Below are positions 22,901-33,910 of a stretch of 64,000 nucleotides of DNA, piece by piece; the stretch's first letter is position 1; every line of letters begins with the position of its first letter. The notes below the pieces were generated by a model. The model ran no database searches. It was given only the letters and a program-made list of their open reading frames with translations, and was not told where the DNA came from. The position numbers and the translations under genes are program-made. The stretch is from Liolophura sinensis. Lineage: Eukaryota; Mollusca; Polyplacophora; Chitonida; Chitonidae. The DNA lies in the NCBI RefSeq assembly GCF_032854445.1, contig NC_088300.1, positions 64,268,984 to 64,332,983 on the forward strand. Direction: 5' to 3'.

Positions 22901-25900
22901 GTGCATGCATGACCCATATCCATCATCTGGATGCGATGCAACTGACAGGTTAACATGTATTGTAAATAAAGAATTACATGTACATGTCCATGTATGAAAT
23001 GAATAAAATTAAACTTCGTATTTCTTGCAAGTATATATTTAGTTTGTGTTCAACAATTTCATACTCAAAAATCCCCCCCCCCCCCCACACCACCCCCGAG
23101 AGTGGGGGGAGTGCCTAGAGAAAACAACCACACTTGGCCAGATACCTCAGAAACCTGATTTTACCTCAGTCCCTGGTTGGTGGCTGCAATATATTCATGT
23201 AGGCAACATGCAGAACATGAGACTGAACCAGAAACCCTGTGTACACATAGCTTACCCTCATCATACATTCTATCTCTGTGATGGCCTGGTCAGCAGAGAC
23301 AACCGGATCCTCGTTGTTCTGACTGCAGACTGGACACTATCAAGGAATGCATATCGAAGGCTTGGCTCAGTTCCTCATCATCTGACAGGTCCAGGTTTTC
23401 CTCCTCACACTCCTGGTAACAGCATAAAATACACATCACACACAAGGAAAATTTTAATCAATTGATTTATTTATTCGATTGGTGTTTTACGCCATACTCA
23501 AGAATATTTCACTTATTTGACCACGGCCAGCAATGGCACTAGTGACAGGCTCCTGGGTCATTGCGCAGCACTAGTGTGATAACCACCTCAACCATGGAGC
23601 TCCCCCCAACCCCCCGTTAATTATTTGATTGAACATAGCTTAATGCCCTACTCAAGAACTTTTCACTCATCAGTTTTATGGGTGAAGGAAATCAAAGTGT
23701 CTGGGTAAAACCATCCACCTTTGGCCACTTTCCTGCGTGTGACGTACAAGTATGCACTCGACATGTTAGGGCTGCATGAGTGGACCTGGCCCATGAGAAG
23801 GGCTGATCACTTATTGACATGAAAAGCCCACTAATAGCAAGAGAAGGGTCGCAGCTTATAAACAAACGGTACTGCACAAACATGTATCTCACAGCATGAT
23901 CTCACTGGCAAGGGATTAGCTGCAATAAGAACAACGAATGGGATGTATGCATGTGCACATAAGATATCATCAACCATTATCTACAACAAAAAGGTCTTCA
24001 CAAAAAAATGGAAGGTTGGATTGCAGTGGCTTGTAAGAAATAGGCCAAAGTCACCAACTTTCCATGGAACACATTTTACTAATGCTATAGATGCATAGTA
24101 CATGTACTTAACTACCTTGGTAACATGGCTAAAATACTTTAAGGAGACAACATGTTGTCAAAGCCTTATATCATCCAACTTTTGTGACATAAAATATAAT
24201 GTAGGTCAGTGGCAGAGAAACTTGATACATGCAGCTCTGACTCTTTGCAAGATTACTTGAGTTACTTACAAGTTCCACTGTGGTATAACAAGTTTGAAAA
24301 GGATTGCTTGAAGAGTTCATGAGATAGAACATTAGAACATTATAAGAAAATGAAGGGATGGGCCAGTGGCTTGTAAAAAATGTCAACGTTAACAATTCCC
24401 AGAGGGCTTTCTTCCCACTGGAATGCCTTTATATGACATGAACATGGAAGCCTTTTATATCATAAGAGCCTTTCATGAGATAACATAATAACCCTTCACA
24501 CAATTTAATTTTAGTATCTGGCAATCGCCTATTGACACCTTCAGTAAGGCTCATGCCTAAAAGTCCATGGGTGTTTCTTCTCTGGAATCATTCCGTGTCA
24601 TTTAAAATTTATACATATAAAAATCTGCAAGTAATATTCAGAAAATTCTGGAGAAAGACAAATTTTCACAAAGTGATATCAGAATCGATAAGTACATACC
24701 CTAAATGACCTCAAATTCATATCATTCATTATCCTGACATTTAACTTTAACACAGTACAGTAAAATGCTTAACATGTAATTTTGGGGCAGGAAATATTTC
24801 TGAAGAATTTCATCTTCCACAATGGTTCTTAATCACTACCTGTGGTCTGTTAACACTTGACTACCTGACTTTACCAGCACTCTGCATTGTGCCACCTTCA
24901 CAATCAGCACTACTGCACAGTTATTCATATCAAGGCTTATTTTTCACCCCAAGATATTTTTGAGTTTCCTCAAGATAACAAGCCTAGGTCATGTCTGTCA
25001 TGTACATTACATGTCTAAAGAATGCAGGTAGGACAGCTGTGCAGCAGGTTGTTATTCATCTGTCGACTTACATATTTATAGATGCAGTACTGGAACAATG
25101 GAGGCTGTGGTATTCCAGCCCCTATAACCAGATCCCCAATAGTGCCATACGTGGCGAAGTTCACCTGAATCAATATCTAACCCAGTTTTAGCTCCATGCT
25201 TGCAGCTTGCTCTGCCCTGGCATGTGTCAGCGTGGCGAGAGCCTGTAGTTCATTCACATTGGTGTACCGTTATTTGGTCTATTCTATGTACCTTGGCACT
25301 TAGCAGACTAACACTCATACTGAACAGCATTAGTTCTCACCAGTGCATCTGAATGTACTGTACCAGATGAGCCCGCCCAGCTATATTCACAATGTTACTG
25401 TCACCACTATGATTTCATGAGGAAAAAAGTAGATGCACAAGTACATCAACATTGAAATGCACTGGTACCCAATATCAACATCCTCAAAAAACACAAAAAG
25501 GAGGCGTGGTGGTAGTCCAACATGAGTCATTTTACACATAAATCATGATACATAACAAGTGCAATTTGTATCAAGTGTACATTTTTGTATAGAATGTATG
25601 ATATGTGTGTGTCATGTGACGTTGCAGTGCGAAATCCTGTGTCATCCTGTCTCCTAGCCAAGTGTATACTAACAACTAGCATCTAACAGAGGTCCACTCC
25701 CAATCCCTGGATATTTTCCTATCCACACACATAGTCTCTGTAGTGTTTCCTACCTGATCATTTACCTGAAAATACACATGGTTTTGGGGATGTGCCTCTG
25801 TTGAACGTTGTATTGTTAGCACATCTATATAATGTCTACCTTAATACCTCAGCCTTTTCACATATAAAAAAGCAACTTAGATTTTGGAGACAAAATGACA

Positions 25901-28900
25901 TTGATTGGATTGGCCATTTTCAAACCTTCACCAAAGTATAATTTAATTAGTCAACACAGAATAATGCCTTCAGAATATGCTTGAACTAATGAATAAATTA
26001 GGCGAGCTGTCTCCCTAAACTGCAGATATACATGTATGTATATAAATGTAAAGTAGAAGACATGCTTGAAGTCCTTGGTGGGTACCCTAGCACACCACTA
26101 GTCTGCTAATGGTGCTTCTGTGGAATTACTCTAGGCTTGTTGGCTATATACTTAGTGGATGCAGGTCAGAGTAACAGAAGACTGAGGTTGGAACAGAAAC
26201 AACACAAAGTTGTGAACAGTATAAATGTGAACTGGAAAGAGAGTCATGTAAGAGAATCTAGTGTGTCTCACAAGTATCAGTCACTCGCAAAGAATGCACG
26301 CTAGTATTCAGATAAGGGATTATGTACCACTGATGAGCAAGCGAGTAAGTTAACAGCACTGAAGTGAACTGTTGATTCTGTTGATTTGTTCATGAAAAGT
26401 AGTTGAAAATGAAGAAGAAATTAACACACGAACTGCAAAACATCAGCATCTACTGTAACGATTACTCCTGGAATGGACATATCCAAAGTGACTGATTCTA
26501 CCTGAATTCCTAATTTTGATACCTGGAAAATATTGAAAAGGAAAACAGATCAGTAATGAAGTATTATATTATAAACATAGCTCAATAAAGAAGGATTACA
26601 TTTTAAAAATCCACTTTGACAGACTTGCCACATTATTCTTTAATAACTACAACATAATACATTAGTATGACATATTAGTATATACATGTAGGTCTATTTC
26701 AATTTGGAGATACAGTGTTAAAGTGCTGGGTGAACAGTTCAATGGATGGGGTGGGATAATAATCATGCAACTTTCTATGTCACATATTAAACTGGTTTGT
26801 GATCAATAATAGGAATAAAACTTCAAATAATAAGTGGAAATTTGGAAGTTTTTCATTCTCTCCCAGACTCTGCTAAGTCAGACTGCAACTCTGTAAAGTC
26901 AGATGCTTTGTGAGGTATTGTTTTGTCAAAGTGCAGACAAACATTACATGACATATTATATGTATGTACCACAAGGAATTGCTTTACATGCATGACAGTT
27001 AAATGTGATCGAGCATGTTCATGTATCATACTGCTGTTTTCTTTGCCACAAACCTGTATGTCATTTGCTAGAATACTGCCTTGAATATGCCTCATATTAA
27101 ACAATAGTAAGACTGTCAGTACACTACTAAAAGCTCTATATTTATAAGATTTGAAATAACCTATTTCATATGTAAGTTCAGTAATTTTCATGTGACACAT
27201 CTTAATTCATTCTAAGGTATCCATCCACCTTAACGGACGACTTAAAAGTTGCTTAATAAGTTTGATTGCTTTCTTATAAGAAAAATTTCAGTGCTGGCAT
27301 CAAAAGTATTATTTAAAGGCTTTTATATACTTTACATACGTGGTCTACAAATCATGATGTCCCAGTGCTCATAACTGATCATCATTGTAATTGTATACCC
27401 TCTCCATAAAAAAACTCCTCACTAAGCCTACCTGCTATCAAGTATATTTACAATATATACCCTACTTCCTCAACCTTTTGGCATATGAAAGGGCACTTAC
27501 AGCGCAATTGATGCACATTAAATTTGATTCTGAAGACAAAACATTTTCACAAAAAGTATAATTTCATCAGCCTATACAAAATATTGCCTTCAGATAGCCT
27601 TGCAAATAGGCGAAAAGGTTAAATTGTAGTAGTTCAATTTCACCTCACTCCCCGCATCCTCCTCTGAGAAATTGGGCTTATGGTGTTACAGTATATCTAT
27701 GGTGAATGTTTACCTTCATGGCAATATACAAATTCAATTATCATTATCACGCAACACTGATGCCAGACAGACCATTAGAGTGTGATGTAATTTCTTGATG
27801 CACTTCAATGTCACAAAAATAACTACAGGCATATTGTTTTCTTTCTTTTTTGTGTGTGTGTGTGCACGCGTTATTCAAGTACAGCCCATTAGCTAATTAT
27901 TTGTGCTATGTTCCAGTGTCAGCAAGGTTTGCCATGTACCAGAATGTAAATGCCAAAGATATGGCATTTATTTCCGCTCCATCACATAACAATTTACAGC
28001 TGTACAATGTACATGTATGTGAATTTGGAATCAGACTAGTTCGTGATCATATAAGGTGAGTCAGTATTAAGGAGAAACTTGTTGTGAGTCATCATCAAAA
28101 CACATGTCCACAACTCAACTCTTTCTCTCGAACACACAGCAATGTGTAAAGAAGAATCAATGCAGAAACTGGAAAGTCCAATACCACAAGCTAGTCAAAC
28201 AAAAAGAATGCCACATCTGATCAAGTGGAAAAAATAATATAACTTTGTCTTTTATATACATGTAACACTGAATGCTTCAAATTTGGTCTATCTATTCAAA
28301 AGCTTATAGACATTCATAACACTTTTTACAGCATCTTGTCGTAACTTGGGAGTGTTTTGATTTAGAGCCTAACAAACACTTTGATCTACACTTGTTTTAA
28401 AGTACAAATACTTTTTAAATTTCAATCTTGTTTGAGTCATAAGCATACAATATGAAACAAACATTTGAACTGCTTTGTTGTCTACATGTACACGAAATAT
28501 TTAAAGAATTTCATCATTTTTTTTTTGGAACTAAAGAACAGCCACAACATTCAAAGTGACTCAGTCTGGAAATAACAGAAAATGTAGATACAAGTCCTTG
28601 CATTATCTTACTCATACTGTATTGGAGATCTATTGTAACCCTTCATGTGAACTTGCAACATAAGTCTGTCAACTAGATCGAAATAACCTACTTCCCTTCA
28701 CCTAGAGTTAAGCATTTTTCACGTGACTTGCTTGACTCTGATGAACCCATTCACCTTATAGGACTGCTTAAGAGTCGTTTGATACATTTGATTACTTTCT
28801 TATAAGAAAAACTTTGGTGTTGACATCAAACATATTATCTAAAGACTTTTATTTACTTTACATACATGTACATACATGTACATACACAATTAACATACAT

Positions 28901-31900
28901 GTACCACATTTTATGTGAAATACAAAATTTGTAAGGATTTGTAACGGTTGACCTGGCTGTGTACCTGTTCATGGAGCATGGCGAGATGTGGACATGAGCT
29001 TACAAAATAACCAAAGATGCCAACATTTATCAATCATAACGGTAAAATCTGTGACAAATCCCTTAAAGCAATCCCTTTCAGCACAGATGGGCCTGGTAAA
29101 CTGTTACTAAAGGGGAGCCTAATCCCTGAACAATTACCACAGAGAAGTGCTTACTTTAGCCCCACCAATATGTGAAGACAGCTGTTCCAAGCTGTACAAA
29201 ACCCATCTGCTCAACTGTCAGCAGGCCTATGAGCAGGTTATTAGAGGCTCAGCTCAACAGAAACCAGGCAACTGCTCCTACCCAGAAAAGTACTGTGATT
29301 GATTTTCCCCCAATAAATCATCCACCTTGAAGTCTAGAATAAACATACTTGCATACAAACTGCCTATGAGCATCATGGAATTCACCCAAAATTAGTAATC
29401 TTGGTTTAATTATCCTGCATGACCAGTACCCAACAGAGAAAATATGCAAAACTGTTATTATGCACAACACAAATATTTATTATACTGACAGTATATTGTA
29501 CAGAAAGTAAAATTAATCTAAGAACACTGACCTAAACACCAGAAATCCACAGCTACACACAGCTTGTCAGAACTGATTCAACAATAACAAACAGTTACAT
29601 GACACTCTGCATGAAGTACATGTAATTCCAAACCTTTTCACATATTGACACGACTGACTTATATGAGAAAACAATCCTCTCTTGTGAGAACATTCAATGT
29701 CTTTTCAAAGATATACATTTACTTCTTTGTCTTTCAAAAGGTAACAGATAATTAATGCATCTTCTGCTGTAAATTGCTGGTGCAGATTTAATGACGATGT
29801 ACATGTATTGCACACAGCCTTGCATGCTCTCAGAAATAATGTTTTAGGCTTTGGAGTCAACTTTTGCGACCCAAAAATCAACCCAATTTGAATAATCACA
29901 ACCAGATATTGCAGCTTTGGCTCAAGTATGATGAGAAAATACAGGACTTCCTATCGGGCCTGTCAATCATTTGTTTTTGTCGAGATCTTGAGCAAAAACA
30001 CTATGTAACATTAACATCTAGAGTGCGTAAGCTCTTTTCATGCATGCTTCATGTGAACTGTTTCCTAACAGGACACTCAACATGTCAATTCTTCATGTGC
30101 ACAGGTACATGTATGTAAATCACCATAAGTGTGTCTCAAAAATGACACATCGAAAGTGCTTCACCTCCATACGCTTCCACCAAATACACAGGATGGTGCC
30201 TAAACATACAGAGTGATGCTTAAACATATAGCTTGGTAGTTGTCCAGAACTACAAACAAAGCGACCTATAATTTATACTACCATTGATGTTCACCACCAC
30301 ACAGTAATTTGGTTCATCAATCAGGGAGCAGTTAAGCCTACTTAACCCATGTAAGCAGTGAAATAATTTAAACAGCTCTATTCACTATAACAGTAGAATT
30401 TGCGCAATTAAATCCACTGTATACAGAAACGAGGAGGGTTGGCCTCTGTTTAAATCTACATATAGATAATGACTTATATGTAAGTAGGAAAATTTACCAC
30501 AGCGTTGTTTGACAGGATGTATCCTGACAATGGAAGCAAAGTATACAATTACATGCAGAATCCATGTCCCACTCTACAACAAGGGTGAATCATGGAAATT
30601 AACTGAGGATAACCCATGTTCACATCATCATTATATACATGTTTATACCTACATTATAATACAACAAAATATTGTCCTGAAACTCTGAATAACTCGACTG
30701 TTTTGTCCTCATCACTTGAAACTCACTTTAATTGTACTCTATTACATGCACATTTCCATGTTCATTGTAGAGCCTTACTTGGTGTTGGCCTTGTACACTG
30801 GACTCCAAAACATTTCACAGGCTCAATGGTAGACGGAAATATGAGTGGAGGAAAGTGTATATATGGCAAATCTCCTCACTTCATGCTACAGTCTGTGCAA
30901 AATGGTATTTTAACACATATATGACTTTAACGGTTAAGGTCAAATTGTTGGAATAAAATACTGTTTTATGCTTTCTTATTGAGAGAGTATCTACAATATG
31001 TACCACTAATGCATTATGTCCACAGATGTGGAAACCCGTTCCATAAAAGGTACGTAATGTTACAGGCACAAAACTTCCATGGCGTTCAATGTTGTAGGTA
31101 TCCTGTTGCTACGGTACAAATAGATATGTGCAATTTGTGAAACTGGTCTTGGAATAAACACTTCATGTTGGGTTCATAGCTAAAATACAGTCAAGCTTTA
31201 CCCTTGCACTTACCTGCTTTTCTGGTAAATTTAATGCCTTGGTATGCAATTTTCGCACATAACTTTTTGACCAGTCAATAGGCAATAAATTTCCAAAATT
31301 TCCTGTAATTGTCCACCACATCCTGAAAACAAGGATATACAGAGAAAATTTAATGTGCATGATAAATCTCTACAACAACAGAGTTTGGAAGTACTTCCAT
31401 GCAACAGGAGTAATCCTAAATGAGTTTCATTAAAGGATAGAAAGATTAACACACCGCATTACATTCATTTTGGAATTCAGAAATACATGTATGTCTCTCA
31501 CTATCATTTTATCAGTTTATTTATGTTAAATACCTAAATGATGGTACAAAATTTCATTTGCCAGGGTCTGATTTATGATAAAAGTTTGGGCACCCAGCTA
31601 AGACATAGTATCCCGTAACTGTTTGGACAAGGAATTTCACCTGTCTGTTGGGGTATAGTATGTGGGAAGGCAATATAAAACTAAATCACTATATAAACAA
31701 CCCCATGAATCCTTTCACAAACAATTTCAAACTAAACAAACCCAGTCACTTTTGGGTCAAACATGTTTTTCTTATGATTTTTATCATCTGTAGTGTACGA
31801 ACTAGACAAGCCCAAATGCCGAACTCTGCATCCTGGGTTCAAAGTTAGCCTAGACAAGGCTCTGTTTGCAGTAATACAACTGCACATACACAAGTTAATG

Positions 31901-33788
31901 ATCTCACACAACATCAAAAGGAGTTACATATTTCATGATCTTTCCTGCCACCACTATGCCTTGTAAAATATATGCCTTTATGGTTAAGAAATGCATGCAT
32001 TACATTGTGGCCTAACCTTATTCATAATCCAAAGATTGAAACAAAACATGTAGATGTACACAAACAGGTCACTGATGGTACACCAACAGTGCAACTTAAT
32101 TTTTATCATTCCAAAGCAACATTATGTAAGCTTTACACTTCATAATAACATAAAATTTTACCAGCAAACTACATGCAAGATTATATACCATAAGAAAGGT
32201 CTATATCCATTTCAAGCTCAGTATGTTGAAAACAACAAAAGTAGAGTTTTCCAATAAGAGTTGCTTTCTTTTTTTTTTTAAAAATAATATCATATTGATT
32301 GTTGCCTTGTGAGACCTCCACCAACTACCACTAGAGGACTACACAAGGCAACATCTATTAATCACAATGTTATATTATTTGAGAGAATGGGTATGCATGT
32401 ATATGATAAGCACGCCCCTACTCCATATGTATTAAATACATGTTACATTCATTATCCATAATAAAGACTAGTTTGCATTGTACCAAATGAATGATTTAGA
32501 ATATCAACAATTATTGCAAAACTAATGTTGAATGTAATAAACTGTTTCAGGCTAAAAAGAAAATATACTGGACGCTCCGACAAATATAGCTTTGGTATTG
32601 TTCCACAAACATTTGTTTCGGCACTTAACTGGTTCTGAGTAAAATACAGAACTCCTGGCATCAGATATGCTCATGACAGTCAGATTAATGAATGATCGTG
32701 ATTTCAGAAACAAAATGAAACCACATAAAGGGGAAGAGATATACAAGTACATTTGTACACATGCATGTACCTCATATGGGTATTGTGCATGACTGGTAAA
32801 AACAAAAATAGTTTGGTCCTTAAACACTGATAATGTCAGAGTCATAGAAGAGGCAAAGTGTAACAAAAAAAAAACAAAAAACAAATGAATACAATCTGGC
32901 CAAAATTATCATCATCAATATGAGTAGGATTTAACAAACGAAAAAGTCAAACTGAGAAAAACAAGTTGATGAAAACTTATCTAGTTGTTACTGATATAAT
33001 AATAGAGACGTAAATATCTTATCTAGCAGACCGCATCAGAAAAAAATGTTGCAACGTGGTAATCAATAATTGAGCCTGGTTCACCTACAAGTAACAGGTC
33101 TGTGGTCTGTCTACACTAAATTATATGGAATAACGTCATCAGTCGTCCGACTCCCAGGCTGAAGTAAAACATACAATATTAGATCAAACATTTCTGATCA
33201 GTTATTTACAGTTTGCGGTCAAATATTTGATAAATATTTCGTTTTGGCAAAGTCTGACACTGACAGACAAATCAGGAAATTGGCACTTTATTGGTATGGT
33301 CAGGTTAACCCTGACCACCGGCCGACCCGATGCCCTTCCACTTCCAGCTGCCGGTGGTGTATACACACACACAACTGTCAAATGACAACTCCGAACCACA
33401 ACAGCAACAACCCTTTTTCTACCGGCGTCTTGAAGATATCCCACGCCGATCAGAGGCCATAGAGCAACAAAAATACTTACTGGCAATCTGTCATAATCTC
33501 CTCCTGTGTTCGAATCTGCACGGGAGCAAATTGCTCCACTTTTTCTTCATAGTCACAGAAACACTTGGTGATTTTATCATCAAGAGTGTTCACGAGATCT
33601 TCTAGAGATCCCGATAATGTCTCACCAAAATTTTCAGCCGACGAATTGTCTGTTTTTGCTGCACTTTTCATACTGTTTGATCCTTTGTTCGACCTGTTTT
33701 CATCTGTAGCTGTTTGGTAATCATTAAAATCGTTCCATTCTTCGTTTTCAAACGTAGCGAGGGGAGCTTCGAATTTCAACTCCGCCAT
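10904..33788 (-). CDS. FEZ: FEZ/UNC-76 family protein (fasciculation and elongation protein zeta)
   Basis: Eight coding exons on the minus strand: 33481-33788, 31214-31322, 23256-23412, 22542-22650, 14141-14406, 12912-12987, 11322-11387, 10904-10920. All junctions are GT/AG and all phases agree (2,0,0,1,0,1,1). The predicted protein is about 368 residues, close to vertebrate FEZ1/FEZ2. Diagnostic stretches are GNLLPIDW, SDDEELSQAFDMHSLIVS, SADQAITEIE, the coiled-coil region LVQELALRDDLEFDKELKNQ, and the C-terminus TVPTLLTDYILKVLCPT. FEZ proteins are cytosolic kinesin-1 adaptors in axonal transport and outgrowth; that role is family knowledge. The start chosen (33788) has a Kozak-like AAAATGG and gives MAELKFEAP; an in-frame ATG lies upstream at 33860. 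Exon 3 is 157 bases, one too many for its phase-0/phase-0 flanks, so the reading frame breaks near 23319-23323. Confidence 0.93.
10971..11167. mobile_element. Small inverted-repeat element family M, copy 1
   Basis: About 197 bases with matching ends, 'cttcaaccttttcgcatg' at the left and an inverted 'catatgagaaaaggttgaag' at the right. Related copies lie at 25847-26012 and 27468-27622. It sits in the last FEZ intron. No coding capacity; MITE-like. Confidence 0.6.
11322..11387 (-). CDS. FEZ: FEZ coding exon 7
   Basis: 66 bases between TTTGTAG and GTGGGC. With the split codon it encodes ILEAINEDSPTVPTLLTDYI then LK, the strongly conserved FEZ C-terminal segment. Enters in phase 1 from exon 6 and leaves in phase 1. 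Confidence 0.93.
11618..11820 (+). repeat. SINE family A, 5'-truncated copy with target-site duplication
   Basis: SINE body starting at 'gctggcttcctctccggcc' and ending in a pure run of 23 A (11786-11808). It is flanked by direct copies of 'tcaaagtaggca' (11620-11631 and 11809-11820). The perfect duplication and long A tail indicate a young, LINE-machinery-mediated insertion. It lies in FEZ intron 6. Confidence 0.9.
12912..12987 (-). CDS. FEZ: FEZ coding exon 6
   Basis: 76 bases between TTTTACAG and GTAAGT. Encodes YLTTVIPYHLQQ then GPPSSEQLQIYIK, matching the FEZ segment just before the C-terminal TDYILK block. Phase 0 in, phase 1 out. Vertebrate FEZ has extra sequence between the coiled coil and this exon; I found no separate exon for it between 12988 and 14140. 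Confidence 0.93.
14141..14406 (-). CDS. FEZ: FEZ coding exon 5 (coiled coil)
   Basis: 266 bases between TGTCTCAG and GTGAGT. Encodes MKSMPLGALNDLLTEYE, then the predicted coiled coil with LVQELALRDDLEFDKELKNQ, followed by a basic run RRENNIDRKRNKKNKPNNN. This is the FEZ region that mediates dimerisation and partner binding in vertebrates. The first two bases complete a codon begun in exon 4. It is the second longest coding exon after exon 1. Confidence 0.95.
14452..14545 (-). repeat. SINE family A, degenerate fragment
   Basis: Begins with the reversed 3' tail (tttatttatttgatt) and keeps weak matches to 'gtactcaa' and 'ccagttttatggtagga'. Most of the core is decayed. In FEZ intron 4, just upstream of exon 5. 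Confidence 0.4.
14925..15428. repeat. 29-bp minisatellite in FEZ intron 4
   Basis: About 18 tandem units of 29 bases, with a few shorter ones at the left. Each contains 'agaccagccagtgtga' followed by TGATGTCA, TGACATCA or, once, TGACGTCA. Units vary mainly at the two central bases of that 8-mer and in 'ggccag' versus 'accag'. The array is clean and flanked by ordinary intron sequence. Confidence 0.95.
16360..16550 (-). repeat. SINE family A, long degenerate copy with tRNA head
   Basis: Read on the minus strand, it starts with a tRNA-like head (A-box-like 'tgctggtgtagtgcagtgac', B-box 'gagttcaagtccagc'), then 'ttcctctctggcc' and 'ccataatgctggctgcc', and ends in the 'caccaatcaaac' tail. It is the copy that best shows the tRNA-derived head of family A. 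In FEZ intron 4. Confidence 0.7.
17144..17288 (-). repeat. SINE family A, minus copy with possible target duplication
   Basis: Core blocks 'gattggtgtttatgccgtat', 'acggccagcattatggtggg' and 'ccgggcagagcctggggg' are clear. 'gagtttatttattt' occurs at both edges (17144 and 17273), consistent with a target-site duplication of a 5'-truncated insertion. In FEZ intron 4. Confidence 0.7.
18664..18688 (+). repeat. Uninterrupted run of 25 G
   Basis: A homopolymer of 25 G in FEZ intron 4. On the transcribed (minus) strand it is poly(C). Such runs are unstable and often mis-sized in assemblies. Confidence 0.95.
19465..20080. repeat. 57-bp tandem repeat in FEZ intron 4
   Basis: About ten units of roughly 57 bases with the blocks 'atatgcatatagcctctttg', 'acagttgtctgcacactgta' and 'aagctgctcatgacaga'. 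The unit length is a multiple of three, so it creates long open frames on the minus strand that repeat every 19 codons. These are artefacts of the repeat. Confidence 0.93.
21002..21794 (+). mobile_element. Inverted-repeat DNA element family T, copy 2 (deleted form)
   Basis: About 0.8 kb. The left end 'gacagcacctggctataac' and the right end (reverse complement 'gacagcacctgactaatg') form imperfect terminal inverted repeats. It shares 'gattgcgcggcctaagctgt' and 'ttattattttaatgagattt' with the copies at 2.6-5.1 kb and 58.1-59.4 kb, but lacks several hundred bases of their middle. In FEZ intron 4. Confidence 0.65.
22542..22650 (-). CDS. FEZ: FEZ coding exon 4
   Basis: 109 bases between GTTTGCAG and GTGAGT. 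Encodes DAPPEETCIDDIIPEM then PAPYTSVKERLSHLPTYPEA and the first base of the next codon. This is the acidic, poorly conserved middle of FEZ, equivalent to the part after MMQESPDPE in vertebrates. It is supported by splice sites and phase more than by similarity. Confidence 0.85.
23073..23086 (+). repeat. Poly(C) run
   Basis: 14 consecutive C, followed by a further C-rich patch. In FEZ intron 3, about 170 bases downstream of exon 3 in the direction of transcription. Confidence 0.9.
23256..23412 (-). CDS. FEZ: FEZ coding exon 3 (frame break inside)
   Basis: 157 bases between TGTTACCAG and GTAAGC. The first part reads ECEEENLDLSDDEELSQAFD then MHSLIVSSLQS; the second part, in the next frame, reads NNEDPVVSADQAITEIECMMR. 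Both are clearly FEZ (vertebrate FEZ2 has a similar SDDEEL...DMHSIIVS...ADQVIEEIEEMM order). Flanking introns are both phase 0, so the length should be divisible by three; it is one base too long. A splice acceptor-like CTGCAG at 23323-23328 lies right at the break and could start a shorter exon. Confidence 0.88.
23465..23605 (-). repeat. SINE family A copy, internally deleted
   Basis: Keeps the reversed tail and 'gattggtgttttacgccata', then jumps from 'cggccagcaatggc' directly to the head region 'gctcctgggtcattgcgcag', which is a tRNA-like head on the minus strand. The central core is missing. In FEZ intron 2. A second fragment follows at about 23620-23690. Confidence 0.6.
25847..26012. mobile_element. 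Small inverted-repeat element family M, copy 2
   Basis: Begins 'cctcagccttttcacatat', contains the shared blocks 'agtataatttaattagtca' and 'aatgccttcagaatatgctt', and ends near 'aggcgagct'. These blocks occur in the same order at 27468-27622. Ends are more decayed than in the other copies. Confidence 0.5.
27225..27345. repeat. Dispersed repeat, copy 1
   Basis: About 120 bases similar to 28740-28870: 'gattgctttcttataagaaa' versus 'gattactttcttataagaaa', then 'ctggcatcaaaagtattatt' versus 'ttgacatcaaacatattatc', then 'acttttatttactttacata'-like ends. In FEZ intron 2; identity unknown. Confidence 0.6.
27468..27622. mobile_element. Small inverted-repeat element family M, copy 3
   Basis: About 155 bases from 'cctcaaccttttggcatatg' to 'aggcgaaaaggtt', giving terminal inverted repeats of the form CAACCTTTTxGC / GCGAAAAGGTT. 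In FEZ intron 2. Confidence 0.6.
28740..28870. repeat. Dispersed repeat, copy 2
   Basis: Direct-orientation partner of 27225-27345. It is followed by a short 'acatgtacatac' tandem tract. Confidence 0.6.
31214..31322 (-). CDS. FEZ: FEZ coding exon 2
   Basis: 109 bases between TGTTTTCAG and GTAAGT. With the split codon it encodes MWWTITGNFGNLLPIDWSK then SYVRKLHTKALNLPEKQ. It aligns with the FEZ2 stretch containing WDALTDNYGNVMPVDW and LHLLTLNL. Enters in phase 2, leaves in phase 0. Confidence 0.93.
33481..33788 (-). CDS. FEZ: FEZ coding exon 1
   Basis: Encodes the acidic N-terminus beginning MAELKFEAPLATFENEEWND, then SLEDLVNTLDDKITKCFCDY and APVQIRTQEE, as in FEZ1/FEZ2 (EDLVN.FDEKL). The donor is GCCA|GTAAGT. 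The ATG at 33788 has context AAAATGG; an upstream in-frame ATG at 33860 would add 24 residues. Confidence 0.92.
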
Positions 33789-33851
33789 TTTAAGCTCCCT
33801 CATCCTGCCCGACTGGCCTTCACCCGCGGTGAACCCTTTGACCCCCTGCCC

Positions 33852-33910
33852 TGACGTCATCGTTCATATTTTATGCAAGGCTTGGCCAATCAAATTCAAT
33901 GGCGCGGGAA
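33852..33910 (-). promoter_or_regulatory. FEZ proximal promoter elements
   Basis: Just upstream of the FEZ start are a perfect cyclic-AMP response element TGACGTCA (33852-33859), an inverted CCAAT box (33886-33890) and a TTCCCGCG motif in the minus-strand sense near 33901-33910, which resembles an E2F site. No TATA box is obvious. Transcription start is not known. Confidence 0.5.

Noticed and set aside
22644-22997. Plus-strand open frame of 117 codons
   Set aside because: Lies in FEZ intron 3, touching the edge of exon 4 on the opposite strand, with no domain similarity.
23046-23465. Plus-strand open frame of 139 codons
   Set aside because: Runs through the poly(C) tract and antisense across FEZ exon 3.
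26440-26525. Possible extra FEZ exon (acceptor TTTTCCAG at about 26525)
   Set aside because: Exon 2 to exon 3 already join in phase 0 with continuous FEZ similarity, and the translated stretch has no FEZ match.
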